Source: Desulfovibrio sp. Huiquan2017
Lineage (GTDB): Bacteria > Desulfobacterota > Desulfovibrionia > Desulfovibrionales > Desulfovibrionaceae
Length of the DNA: 64,000 bases
NCBI RefSeq assembly: GCF_017351175.1
Contig: NZ_JAFMPN010000010.1
Location: 62,001-126,000 of the forward strand
Reading direction: 5' to 3'
Shown here: piece after piece, positions 25,830 to 34,229 of the stretch
How positions within the stretch are numbered: the first letter of the stretch is position 1
Layout of the letters: each line of letters begins with the position of its first letter
Program-made: the position numbers and the translations under genes
The notes under the pieces: model-generated
What the model was told of the DNA's origin: nothing
Seen by the model: only the letters and a program-made list of their open reading frames with translations
The model's database searches: none

Positions 25830-27146
25830 ATGAGCTTCACGGTCAAGGACGTACTCTCCATCCAGGTCGCCCCGGCGCTCGGCTGCACCGAGCCCGTGGC
25901 CATCGCCCTGGGCGCGGCCGCCGCCGTGTCCCTGCTCCCGGACAAACGGTTCGAGTCCCTCGAAGTGGCCGTGGACCCCAACGTCTACAAAAACGGCCTG
26001 GCTGTTTCCATCCCCGGTGCGGGCGGACTGTCCGGCCTGGACACCGCCGCGGCCCTGGGCGCGGCGGGCGGCGATCCGTCCCTGCGACTGGAAGTGCTCC
26101 AAACCGTGACCGACGAGGACGTCAAGACCGCGAAAAAAGCCCTGGCCGAAGGCCGGGTGGACGTCGCCCTGATCAGGGACCACCAGGGATTGCTCATCCG
26201 CTCCAAAGCCGTGTCCGGCGGCATGGTCGCCGAATCGGTCATCGAAGGGTTGCACGACAACATCGTTTCCCTAACCCTGAACGGAAAGCCCGTGGAAAGC
26301 CCGCTCATCCGCACCCGGCCCGACGGCGCGCCCTCCCCGGTGGCCGCCATGGAGGCATGGCTCAAGACCCTGACGCTCAACGAGCTCATGGCCCTGACCG
26401 ACGAACTGGACGCGGACGACTACGCCTTTCTCAAGGAGGGCGTGGACGTAAATATGCGCCTGGCCGAACAGGGCCTCAAGTACGGCCTCGGCCTGGGCGT
26501 GGGCAAGACTCTGGAACGGCTCTGCCGCCAAGGCCTCATCAAGAAGGACATGATGCTCGCCGCGCGCATCCTGGCTTCGGCCGCCGCCGACGCGCGCATG
26601 TCCGGCGCATCCCTGCCCGCCATGTCCTCGGCCGGGTCCGGCAACCACGGCCTGACCGCCATCCTGCCCATCTGGGCGGTCAAGGACTACGTGGAGGGCG
26701 TGCAGACCAAGGACGTGCTCGAAGCCGTGGCCCTCTCTCACATCGTCACTGCCTTCGTCAAAGCGCACACCGGCCGCCTGTCCGCCATCTGCGGCTGCTC
26801 CGTGGCCGCCGGGGCCGGGGCCACGGCAGGTATCACCTTCCTGCTCGGCGGCGACGCCCACCACATCGCCGGGGCCATCAAGAACCTTCTGGAAGACCTG
26901 GCCGGAATCATCTGCGACGGCGCCAAAACCGGCTGCGCCCTCAAGCTGGCCACGGCGGCGGGCACCGCGGTCCAGGCCGCCCTCTTCTCCCTCCAGGGCG
27001 TCAACGTCCACCATACCGACGGCATCGTCGGCCTGTCCTCCGAGGACACCATGCGCAACATCGGCACCCTGGCCGTGGACGGCATGATCCAGACCGACCA
27101 GACCATCCTTCAAATCATGCTGGATAAACGGTTCTCGGACATCTAG
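25830..27146 (+). CDS. L-cysteine desulfidase/UPF0597 (CyuA/YhaM) family protein
   Basis: A 438-residue member of the UPF0597 family, which includes the iron-sulfur L-cysteine desulfidase CdsB and E. coli CyuA. The cysteines expected to hold a 4Fe-4S cluster occur in APALGCTEPVAIALGAAAA, SAICGCSVAAGAGATAGITF and GIICDGAKTGCALKLA. SAGSGNHGLTAILPI is typical. The reaction is cleavage of L-cysteine to pyruvate, ammonia and sulfide. An iron-sulfur serine dehydratase-like activity is the alternative. Upstream is a Cys-cluster protein, and a terminator follows. Confidence 0.85.
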   Translation: MSFTVKDVLSIQVAPALGCTEPVAIALGAAAAVSLLPDKRFESLEVAVDPNVYKNGLAVSIPGAGGLSGLDTAAALGAAGGDPSLRLEVLQTVTDEDVKTAKKALAEGRVDVALIRDHQGLLIRSKAVSGGMVAESVIEGLHDNIVSLTLNGKPVESPLIRTRPDGAPSPVAAMEAWLKTLTLNELMALTDELDADDYAFLKEGVDVNMRLAEQGLKYGLGLGVGKTLERLCRQGLIKKDMMLAARILASAAADARMSGASLPAMSSAGSGNHGLTAILPIWAVKDYVEGVQTKDVLEAVALSHIVTAFVKAHTGRLSAICGCSVAAGAGATAGITFLLGGDAHHIAGAIKNLLEDLAGIICDGAKTGCALKLATAAGTAVQAALFSLQGVNVHHTDGIVGLSSEDTMRNIGTLAVDGMIQTDQTILQIMLDKRFSDI

Positions 27147-27210
27147 CGGCTTCCGATAACGGCGGACTGGGCCGCCGAGGTGCTGCGCTCCCAATCGTTC
27201 CCCAAAGGGA

Positions 27211-27244
27211 AAAGCCCTTGGTCCACTCATGGTCCAAGGGCTTT
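27211..27244 (+). terminator. intrinsic terminator after the desulfidase gene
   Basis: AAAGCCCTTGG and CCAAGGGCTTT form an 11-bp stem around a 12-nt loop, 65 nt after the stop at 27146. It can also form leftward because the arms end in AAA and TTT. Confidence 0.75.
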
Positions 27245-27257
27245 CGCATGCGCGCAC

Positions 27258-27296
27258 GCCTCGCGGAACGGAAACAAAAAATTCAGGAGGGATAAA
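27258..27296 (-). repeat. degenerate copy of the intergenic REP-like tail
   Basis: Read on the minus strand this stretch is ATCCCTCCTGAATTTTTTGT followed by TTCCGTTCCGCGAGG. It parallels the element at 22469-22503 (ATCCTTTCCTAAACTTTTTGT, then GCCGCTTCGCGGG) with scattered substitutions. The match is weaker than that between the other two locations. Confidence 0.35.
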
Positions 27297-27317
27297 AAAA
27301 TGGGCGGCCCGTGGGCA

Positions 27318-27785
27318 TCAGAAATACGCCAGCCCCTGGGGCGGGGTTTTGTCTTCGAAAAGCGCTTCGACGCGGTCGCGGTCGGCAGCGGAAATCTTGA
27401 GATCCGAGACGTTGAGGATGGTGCCGAACCCGCCATAGGTCTTGACGGCGCGGTCGATGAAGTCGGCATCCACAAAAGCGCCGGTCAGGGTGACGGCGCG
27501 GGCTCCCCAACTGACGGTCAGGGCAAGGCGCGGATCGCGCTCCGGATGTCGGGTGATGAGATTGCCGGTCCTGACCAAGGTTTCCAGGACCTGATCCGGA
27601 AACATGCCGCCCAACCGGCCGAGGGTTTCGAGAAAGCCGGGCATGACCGCCAGATAATAATATTGGTCGATCTTGCAGGCCACGGACCGTCCCGGCATAT
27701 TCAGCAGCCAAGGCTCGTCCGCAAAGGCCCTGCCCAGAGCCCGTTGCAGGTGGTTCACGCTCGCCGTGTAGTCCGCCAACGCCAT
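27318..27785 (-). CDS. hypothetical protein, 155 residues
   Basis: A 155-residue soluble protein that I do not recognise. It has ADYTASVNHLQRALGRAFADE, a YYYLAVMPGFLETLGRLGGM segment, PRLALTVSWGARAVTLTGAF and VKTYGGFGTILNVSDLKIS. There is no signal peptide, membrane segment or catalytic motif. GGGAGGG lies upstream of the ATG at 27785, and codon use matches the neighbours, so it is probably a real gene. It is leftward, downstream of the lipoprotein gene but separated from it by that gene's terminator. Confidence 0.65.
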   Translation of the reverse strand: MALADYTASVNHLQRALGRAFADEPWLLNMPGRSVACKIDQYYYLAVMPGFLETLGRLGGMFPDQVLETLVRTGNLITRHPERDPRLALTVSWGARAVTLTGAFVDADFIDRAVKTYGGFGTILNVSDLKISAADRDRVEALFEDKTPPQGLAYF

Positions 27786-27820
27786 GTCGCCCTCCCCGGT
27801 TGAAAGGATGCGCCACGAAA

Positions 27821-27842
27821 AACGCCCCGCAAGGCGGGGCGT
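27821..27842 (-). terminator. intrinsic terminator for the lipoprotein gene
   Basis: AACGCCCCGC and GCGGGGCGTT form a 10-bp stem with loop AA-like spacing of 2 nt. AAAA on the plus strand just left of it gives a T-run for leftward transcription from the gene ending at 27852. Confidence 0.85.
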
Positions 27843-27851
27843 TCGGCTATG

Positions 27852-28322
27852 CTAGTTCAGACGCTTTTCAAATTGCTTGAGGTAGTCGGCCTTGAGGATG
27901 CCGTTGACCTCGCCCTCGATGCGTTCTATCGCCGCCGGGTCGTCGATCTTGGCCGACAGGGCTTCGAGCTTCGCGGGGATGATCCGCTCGCAGTAATCGC
28001 TGCGGGCGTAAGTGTCCAGGTTGACGTGGGTCTGGCGGCTGACCACGTAGCAGGCCACGACCTTGGCCGCGTAGTAGTTCTTGTAGGCCGTCTTGTTGTC
28101 GGCGGCCCCTTCCGCGCATTTCCCCTTGAGGAAATAAGCGTAGGCCAGATCCACGGCGCTGTCGGGCTGGGCAATGGTGTTGTCCAGATAGACTTGGGCC
28201 CCGGCGCAATCGCCCTGTTTGAGCATGGCGAAGCCCTGATCGAGGTCATTTTTCTGTGCGCCGCAGGCGGCAAGCAAGGAAACCATGGCCGTCATGGCCG
28301 CAACAAGTAGAAATCGTTTCAT
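27852..28322 (-). CDS. hypothetical lipoprotein
   Basis: A 156-residue lipoprotein. The signal peptide MKRFLLVAAMTAMVSLLAAC ends in a lipobox with the lipidated cysteine at position 20. The mature part is helical and TPR-like: LDQGFAMLKQGDCAGAQVYL, then AYAYFLKGKCAEGAADNKTA, with several extra cysteines (about positions 39, 70, 91 and 111) that could form periplasmic disulfides. The function is unknown. It is transcribed alone and has its own terminator. It stands leftward of RNase J with an AT-rich gap between them. Confidence 0.75.
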   Translation of the reverse strand: MKRFLLVAAMTAMVSLLAACGAQKNDLDQGFAMLKQGDCAGAQVYLDNTIAQPDSAVDLAYAYFLKGKCAEGAADNKTAYKNYYAAKVVACYVVSRQTHVNLDTYARSDYCERIIPAKLEALSAKIDDPAAIERIEGEVNGILKADYLKQFEKRLN

Positions 28323-28401
28323 GTCGGATATCCTCTCGGAAAAAGCATCTCTCTCGGTTTATTGAATTATCTAGCCCAACATCGGGCCGAAGTCTACCCT
28401 C

Positions 28402-30057
28402 TTAGATGGAAATGACCAGGGGAACGACCACCGGGTCGCGGCCAAGCACCTTGCGGAAAAACCGGCGCAGGGCCGAGCGGATGCGCTCCTTGAGCTTGGC
28501 CGTGTCGCCGGGCGCGATATTCTCGTGCACGTCCAGGACGATACACTTGGCGTCGTCGAGCAAGTGCATGTATTGCTGCTCGAAGACGAATCCCTTGCTC
28601 ATGATGTCCGGGCCCATGGAGATCTCGCCCGAGGCCTCGTCCACCACCAGAACCACGATGACCATGCCCTCGCCCGCCAGGAGCTGACGCTCCTTGAGCA
28701 CGCTTTGTCCCACGTCGCCCACGCCCTTGCCGTCCACCAGGATCTTGTCCGCCGCAATGCGCGGCAACAGTTCCATGGAGCCGTCCGCATGAAAGGTCAC
28801 GGGCTGGCCGTTCTCCATCACCAAGGCCTTGTTCTCGTCCACGCCGCAGTCGATGGCCAGCCGCCGGTGCTTGACCAGGTGGCGGTATTCGCCGTGCACC
28901 GGGATGAAATATTCGGGCCGCACGGTCTGGAGCATGAGGGTCAGTTCGCCCGCGTGGGCATGGCCCGAGGCGTGGATGCCGTGCATCTTCTCGTACAGGA
29001 CCTCGGCCCCGAGGCGATAGAGATTGTTGATGACCCGGTTGATGGCCTTGACGTTGCCGGGGATGAACCGCGAGGAGAGGATGAACAGGTCGTCGGGCCG
29101 CACGGACAACTGCCGATGCTCGCCCATGGCGATGCGCGACAGGGCCGCCAACGGTTCGCCCTGGCTGCCGGTAACCAACAGAACCAATTGGGAATCGCCG
29201 TACTCGTCCAGGGAATCCAGCTCCACGAATGTGCCTTTGGGCACTTTAAGATGCCCCAGTTCCCGGGCCAGTTCGATGTTGCGGTGCAGGGACTTGCCGG
29301 ACACGGCCACCTTGCGGCCCTCGGCGTCGGCTAGGTCGAATATCTCCTGGATGCGCTGGATGTGGCTGGAAAACAGGGAGACCAGGATGCGCCCCTTGGC
29401 CGTGTTGAAAATCTCGCGCAGGGAGACCTTGATCTCCCGCTCGGTCAGGGCGAACCCCTCGTTGCCGATATTGGTGGAATCCGAAAGCATGAGGCGCACG
29501 CCCTCATCCGAGAACTTGCGGAACGCGCCCAGGTCCGTGGCGTGGCCGCCCAACGGATTGCGGTCGATCTTGAAGTCGCCGGTATGCACCACCCGGCCTG
29601 CCGGGGTCTCGATGCCCAGGCCGAACCCCTCGATGATGGAATGGCAGACCGGGAAAAAATTGAAGCGGAAATCACCGAGCAGGAGACGGTCGTAGGGGCG
29701 CACGGGGCGCAGATCGGCCCAACGGTCCAGGTCGTGCTCCCTGAGCTTGCTCTCGACCAGCCCCAGGGTGAACTCCGAGCCGTAGACCGGCACGTCCACG
29801 TTCTGCAACAACCAGGGCAGCGCGCCTATATGGTCCTCGTGACCGTGGGTCAGGACAATGCCGTTGAGGCGGCTCTTGTTGCGCAGAACGTAATCGAAGC
29901 AAGGAATGACCACATCCACGCCGAAGTGGTAGTCCTCCGGGAACATGAGCCCGCAGTCCACCATGACCAGGGATTTCTCGGTCCGGTAGAGCATGCAGTT
30001 CATGCCGATCTCGCCGAGCCCGCCCAGCGGATAAATGGTGAAGGACGTTTCGGCCAT
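28402..30057 (-). CDS. rnj: ribonuclease J
   Basis: A 551-residue metallo-beta-lactamase/beta-CASP ribonuclease with 5'-exo and endonuclease roles in RNA processing and decay. It has YPLGGLGEIGMNC, the zinc motif LTHGHEDHIGALPWLL, then the PVCHSIIEGFGLGIETPAG segment, HTGDFKID, LFSSHIQRIQEIFDLA and the beta-CASP motif IHASGHAHAGELTLML. A C-terminal domain follows (about residues 450-551). The length matches RNase J. It begins 5 nt after plsC, so the two are cotranscribed. Confidence 0.93.
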   Translation of the reverse strand: MAETSFTIYPLGGLGEIGMNCMLYRTEKSLVMVDCGLMFPEDYHFGVDVVIPCFDYVLRNKSRLNGIVLTHGHEDHIGALPWLLQNVDVPVYGSEFTLGLVESKLREHDLDRWADLRPVRPYDRLLLGDFRFNFFPVCHSIIEGFGLGIETPAGRVVHTGDFKIDRNPLGGHATDLGAFRKFSDEGVRLMLSDSTNIGNEGFALTEREIKVSLREIFNTAKGRILVSLFSSHIQRIQEIFDLADAEGRKVAVSGKSLHRNIELARELGHLKVPKGTFVELDSLDEYGDSQLVLLVTGSQGEPLAALSRIAMGEHRQLSVRPDDLFILSSRFIPGNVKAINRVINNLYRLGAEVLYEKMHGIHASGHAHAGELTLMLQTVRPEYFIPVHGEYRHLVKHRRLAIDCGVDENKALVMENGQPVTFHADGSMELLPRIAADKILVDGKGVGDVGQSVLKERQLLAGEGMVIVVLVVDEASGEISMGPDIMSKGFVFEQQYMHLLDDAKCIVLDVHENIAPGDTAKLKERIRSALRRFFRKVLGRDPVVVPLVISI

Positions 30058-30062
30058 CGCGC

Positions 30063-30785
30063 CTATCCCTCCGCCAGCAGTTCCTGATAGGCCTTGTTCA
30101 TCATGGCGTACAGGTCTTCCTTGAAGCGCTCGCGCTCCTTGAGGGTGTATTGGGACGGGTCTATGATCGGCAGCGCCTTGAACCGGACCACGGGCCGGTT
30201 GTCGATGAAAAACTGGCCCTTGCCCATGACCCGCCCGGTGTTGGTCATGACGAACGGCACCACGGGCAGGCCCGCCTTGAGCGCCAGGACCATGGCCCCG
30301 ATCTTGAATTCCATGAGTTCACTCAGATGCGTGTTGCGCGTGCCCTCCGGGAAGATGACCGGAGAGATGCCGCCCTGGGCGACCGCCACGGCATCGTTCA
30401 AGGACTGCATGGCCGCCCGCCGGTTGTCCCGGTCGATGCAGATGTGGCCAGCATGTCCGAGCGCCTTGCCGTACAGCGGGATATCGAACAGGGATTTCTT
30501 GGCCACGAACCGGATGCGGTTGCCCGCAAGCACCTTGAACAGGACAGGAATATCCAGATTGGACTGATGGTTCCCGATGAACACGTAGTGCCCATCGGGG
30601 GCCGCCTCACCCATATCCGCCTCGATGCGGATACCGGACAGCTTCACGGCGGCCGCGCCCCAGGCCAGTCCCCAGCGGTCATATTCCTCGGGAGTCGCCG
30701 TCTCCGGGTCCACCTTGAGCATCTTGAGAGAGTACCAAATGGTCACCGGCACGAGCAGAATGATAAAAAACAATCGTCGAAACAT
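30063..30785 (-). CDS. plsC: 1-acyl-sn-glycerol-3-phosphate acyltransferase
   Basis: A 240-residue membrane-associated acyltransferase that makes phosphatidic acid. It has an N-terminal hydrophobic helix (LFFIILLVPVTIWYSLKML), the catalytic HX4D motif in IGNHQSNLDIPVLF, the glycerophosphate-binding FPEGTRN and the VPFVMTNTGRVM segment. The start is ATG 30785 with AAGGACGG upstream. A start at 30839 would add 18 residues. It is followed by rnj at a 5-nt distance. Confidence 0.9.
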   Translation of the reverse strand: MFRRLFFIILLVPVTIWYSLKMLKVDPETATPEEYDRWGLAWGAAAVKLSGIRIEADMGEAAPDGHYVFIGNHQSNLDIPVLFKVLAGNRIRFVAKKSLFDIPLYGKALGHAGHICIDRDNRRAAMQSLNDAVAVAQGGISPVIFPEGTRNTHLSELMEFKIGAMVLALKAGLPVVPFVMTNTGRVMGKGQFFIDNRPVVRFKALPIIDPSQYTLKERERFKEDLYAMMNKAYQELLAEG

Positions 30786-30890
30786 GATCCGTCCTTGTTC
30801 AGCAAACTCTCCCGTAACTAAACCAAAACACAGCAGCAAACAAGAAAAGAAACGACTTGCGCGAATGCGCCGGACCGGGAAGGGACGAAA

Positions 30891-30919
30891 AAGGGGCGGC
30901 CGCGAAACGGCCGCCCCTT
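30891..30919 (-). terminator. intrinsic terminator after the EF-G-like gene
   Basis: AAGGGGCGGCCG and CGGCCGCCCCTT form a 12-bp stem with loop CGAAA. AAAA on the plus strand to the left gives a T-run for the leftward EF-G-like transcript. Confidence 0.88.
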
Positions 30920-30941
30920 GCTGGGGACATTTGATGTGGTG

Positions 30942-33002
30942 CTATTCGCCGTCGTTCTTCTTGTGCGCGGCAATGACCTTTTCGGTTTCCTGAGGCGGGC
31001 ATTCCTCGTAGGAGGCGAATTCCATGAAGAAGGTGCCCTGGCCGCCGGTCATGGAGTTGAGGTCCGGGGCGTAGCGGAGCATCTCGGCCATGGGCACGTT
31101 GGCCTTGACCTCGGTGATGCCCGCCTGAGAATCGGAACCGAGCACTTTGCCGCGCCGCGACGACAGATCGCCGATGACGTCGCCCATGAAGGCGTCGGGC
31201 ACGGCCACGGTGACGAGCATGATCGGTTCCAGCAGGGCCATCTTGGCCTTTTCACAGGCCTTTTTGAAGGCCAGCGAACCGGCCACCTTGAAGGCCATTT
31301 CCGAAGAGTCCACGTTGTGGTAGCTGCCGTCGTACAGGGTCACCTGGAAGTCGATAACCGGGAACCCGGCGAGCACGCCGCGCGCGGCGGTCTCCTGGAC
31401 GCCCTTGTCCACGGCCGGGATGAACTGGCGCGGGATGGAACCGCCGACGATCTGATCGACGAACTCGTATCCCTCGCCGGACGCCCGGGGAGCTACGTGG
31501 ATCCAGCAGTCGCCGAACTGGCCGCGCCCGCCGGACTGTTTCTTGTGGCGGCCCTGGATTTCGCGGGCGCCGGTCTTGAAGGTCTCGCGGTACGGAACCT
31601 TGGGAGTCTTGAGCACGATGGCGGTCTTGTAGCGGCGCTTGGCCTTCTCGACCGAGATTTCAATGTGGTTCTGGCCCATGCCCGAAAGCAGGATATCACC
31701 GGACTCCTCATCGCGGCCAAGCGTCAGGGTGATGTCTTCGTCGAGCAGTTTGGCCACGGCGGCATAGACCTTGTCCTCCTCGCCCTTGACCTCGGGGGCC
31801 AGGGCGAAGGTGATCAATTGCGGAGCCAGTTCGGGCTTGACCAGCTTGAACTGGCCCTTCTCCACCAAGGTGTCGCCGGTGCGGGTGTTCTTGAGTTTGG
31901 CCAGGGTGACGATGGCGCCCGGGCCCATGGGGGTCTTGATCGGGGCCTGTTCCTTGCCGTTCATGACCAGAAGCTGGCCCACGCGCTCCTTCTCGCCGTT
32001 GCCGGTATTGAGCAATTGGGAGTCAGGGGAAAGCTGGCCCGCCAGGACGCGGACCACGGTGAGCTGGCCCGCAAAAGGGTCGGCCTGGGTCTTGAACACG
32101 AAGCAGGCCAGGGGTTCGTCCGGAGAGCTGGCCAGCTCGGACCCGTCCTCGCCCTGCCACGGCTTGTGGTCCAGAGGACCGGGCAGCAGATTCTGCACGG
32201 TGTCGAGGATCATCTGACCGCCCTGGCAATTGAGGGCGGCGGAAACCACCACCGGAACCAATTCGCCGGAGGCCACGCCCGACTGAAGGCCCTTGGTGAT
32301 GTCTTCGGGAGAAAGTTCGCCTTCCTCGAAGTATTTTTCCATGAGCTCCTCATCGCTTTCGGCGATGTTCTCGATCATGGTCTCGCGCAGGGTCTCGACC
32401 TCGTCGGCGATGTCGCCGGGGACCTCGCCCTCGGTGACCGCGCCGTCCTCGCCGAACAGGAGCGCCTTGCCGGACATCATGTCCACTACGCCCTTGAAAT
32501 TTTCTTTGGAACCGATGGGATAATACAACAGGACCGGGCGGGCGCCCAGGGCTTCGGAAATGCCGTGGAAGGCCATGTCGAAGTCGGCCCGGTCACGATC
32601 CATCTTGTTGATGACGATCATGGCGGGAAGGCCCATGTCCTGGACCAGGGCCCAGACCTTGCGGGTCAGCGGCTTGACGCCATCCACGGCGTCGATGACC
32701 ATGACCACGCCATCCGCGGCGGTGAGGGAGTAGGAGAGATCACCTGCGAAATTGGAATCGCCGGGAGTGTCGATGAGAAAATGGTCGTTCTTGTTCCACT
32801 TGTAGCTGGCGAAACCGGGCTGGACCGAACCGCGACGCTTGATTTCCTCGGGCTCGAAGTCGAGGACGGTGCTCCCCTCTTCGACTTTGCCGAGGCGGTT
32901 TACAACTCCCGAGTTGAAAAGCAGCATCTCGGCGACGGTGGTTTTGCCGCTACCGCCGTGACCGACGAGTGCATACGTTCTTTGGGTCTTGAGGTCAGGC
33001 AT
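30942..33002 (-). CDS. elongation factor G-like GTPase (non-canonical paralogue)
   Basis: A 686-residue EF-G-like translational GTPase with all five EF-G domains by length. The P-loop is TYALVGHGGSGKTTVAEMLL. The G3 motif is DTPGDSNFAGDLSYS, where the catalytic histidine of EF-G (DTPGHVDF) is replaced by Asp. The G2 region reads RRGSVQPGF instead of ERGITI. The G4 motif NKMDRDRADF is standard. Domain IV contains GSGYEF-like and SGGRGQFGDCWIH segments. These features fit the second EF-G-like family found beside true EF-G in many bacteria, whose role is unclear. It has its own promoter and terminator. Confidence 0.88.
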   Translation of the reverse strand: MPDLKTQRTYALVGHGGSGKTTVAEMLLFNSGVVNRLGKVEEGSTVLDFEPEEIKRRGSVQPGFASYKWNKNDHFLIDTPGDSNFAGDLSYSLTAADGVVMVIDAVDGVKPLTRKVWALVQDMGLPAMIVINKMDRDRADFDMAFHGISEALGARPVLLYYPIGSKENFKGVVDMMSGKALLFGEDGAVTEGEVPGDIADEVETLRETMIENIAESDEELMEKYFEEGELSPEDITKGLQSGVASGELVPVVVSAALNCQGGQMILDTVQNLLPGPLDHKPWQGEDGSELASSPDEPLACFVFKTQADPFAGQLTVVRVLAGQLSPDSQLLNTGNGEKERVGQLLVMNGKEQAPIKTPMGPGAIVTLAKLKNTRTGDTLVEKGQFKLVKPELAPQLITFALAPEVKGEEDKVYAAVAKLLDEDITLTLGRDEESGDILLSGMGQNHIEISVEKAKRRYKTAIVLKTPKVPYRETFKTGAREIQGRHKKQSGGRGQFGDCWIHVAPRASGEGYEFVDQIVGGSIPRQFIPAVDKGVQETAARGVLAGFPVIDFQVTLYDGSYHNVDSSEMAFKVAGSLAFKKACEKAKMALLEPIMLVTVAVPDAFMGDVIGDLSSRRGKVLGSDSQAGITEVKANVPMAEMLRYAPDLNSMTGGQGTFFMEFASYEECPPQETEKVIAAHKKNDGE

Positions 33003-33097
33003 ACTTCACTCCACATCGTTTCTGGTTGTCCTTATCGGTGTCGCGGAGCCGTTTTACCCCGCGAAAAGCACAGCACTTGGTTTTTAACGGGTTTAGT

Positions 33098-33127
33098 CCT
33101 ATAGGAAGACCAACGCGAGAATGTCAA
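33098..33127 (-). promoter_or_regulatory. sigma-70-type promoter of the EF-G-like gene
   Basis: On the minus strand TTGACA (33127-33122) and TATAGG (33103-33098) are separated by 18 nt. The -35 is a perfect consensus and the -10 matches at four of six positions. It lies about 96 nt upstream of the start at 33002, in an AT-rich gap (33003-33266). Confidence 0.55.
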
Positions 33128-33266
33128 GTCGCTGAGCACTCTACAACTTTACGCCATCTGCTTGAAATAAAAATATTTTTTTACAAGCTTGACCTTAAAA
33201 TACCCTCTTTCGCAAACAATATCAATCCGTTGAAGCGACATTGAGAGAAACTTTCAGGAGCCCGCA

Positions 33267-34229
33267 TTGCAGCTTACAAGCGAGATTTTCACGACCGACC
33301 CGGCGGCTATCCACGCCCACGGCGACCACCTCTTCTGGACCGGCAGCATCCCGGAATCGCTGACGAATTCCATAGCCGAATTCGGCCAATCCGCCCCGGT
33401 GCTCGTGTTCGAGAGAAGCGGCGCTCTGGAACTGGCCGCGGGCGCGGCGCGACTGGCCGTGCTGACCAGTCTCGGCAAGCCGGTCCTGGCCCGCCTGATC
33501 ACGGGCGCGGACGCCCTTTCCCTGGGGTTGCTCTATCTGGCGGACAACGCCCACCGGCAACCCAACGACGCCATGCGTTTCCAGGCGCTGCAGTATTTCG
33601 CCCCGCTCATGGACCGGACAGCCCTGGAAGCGGACATCCTGCCCCGGCTCGGGGTCCGGGCCAAATCCAAGGATGCCCGTCTGCTCCTGGACTGGCTCGG
33701 GCTGCCCGCCCGCTGGCAGGCGCTGCTCGGCGACGGCTCGGTTCCCCTGGCCGCGGGCATGGTTCTCGGACGCATGAGCGAGACCGACCGCGACGCCCTG
33801 CTGCCTCTGTTCACCGGCATGTCCTGGTCCCGATCCAACGCGGTCAATGCCCTGACCTGGCTCTTCGAAGCAGCCCGAGTGGCGGGGCGTCCCGTGGCCG
33901 AGGTCATGGCCGAGGCCGGAATGAACGACCTGCTCGGGCAGGGCTTGTCGCCCAAGGACGCCATCGCCCGGCTGTGCGCCGCGGCCCGGCAGGTGCGTCA
34001 TCCCGAATTGACCAGGCTGCGCGAACGCTTCGACGCGGCGGCCCGGACCGTAACCGCCGGGACCGACTGGCGGCTGGCCCAACCCGACAACTTCGAGACC
34101 GACGGCGCCGAACTCTCCGTGTGGATCAAGGATCGGGACCAACTCGCCGGGGCCGTCGAAGCGCTGCGCGCCATGGCCGACAATCCGGCCTGGGAAACCG
34201 TATTTCGTCCGGGCGGTGAACATGACTAG
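33267..34229 (+). CDS. ParB-like N-terminal domain protein
   Basis: A 320-residue protein with a degenerate ParB/Spo0J-type fold at the N-terminus. SIPESLTNSIAEFGQSAPVLV corresponds to the ParB strand-helix unit. LELAAGAARLAVL replaces the usual GERR box. YLADNAHRQPNDAMRFQALQYF corresponds to the ParB box II ENxxR region. The rest looks helical and could bind DNA. The start is TTG 33267, placed 6 nt after CAGGAG. It overlaps the next gene, a spore photoproduct lyase-like radical SAM enzyme, by 8 nt, suggesting a joint function. It is not adjacent to parA, so it is not the chromosome segregation ParB. Confidence 0.75.
   Translation: MQLTSEIFTTDPAAIHAHGDHLFWTGSIPESLTNSIAEFGQSAPVLVFERSGALELAAGAARLAVLTSLGKPVLARLITGADALSLGLLYLADNAHRQPNDAMRFQALQYFAPLMDRTALEADILPRLGVRAKSKDARLLLDWLGLPARWQALLGDGSVPLAAGMVLGRMSETDRDALLPLFTGMSWSRSNAVNALTWLFEAARVAGRPVAEVMAEAGMNDLLGQGLSPKDAIARLCAAARQVRHPELTRLRERFDAAARTVTAGTDWRLAQPDNFETDGAELSVWIKDRDQLAGAVEALRAMADNPAWETVFRPGGEHD

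Noticed and set aside
30918-33104. Long open frame antisense to the EF-G-like gene (728 codons)
   Set aside because: Same GC artefact. The leftward frame carries clear EF-G motifs, a promoter and a terminator.
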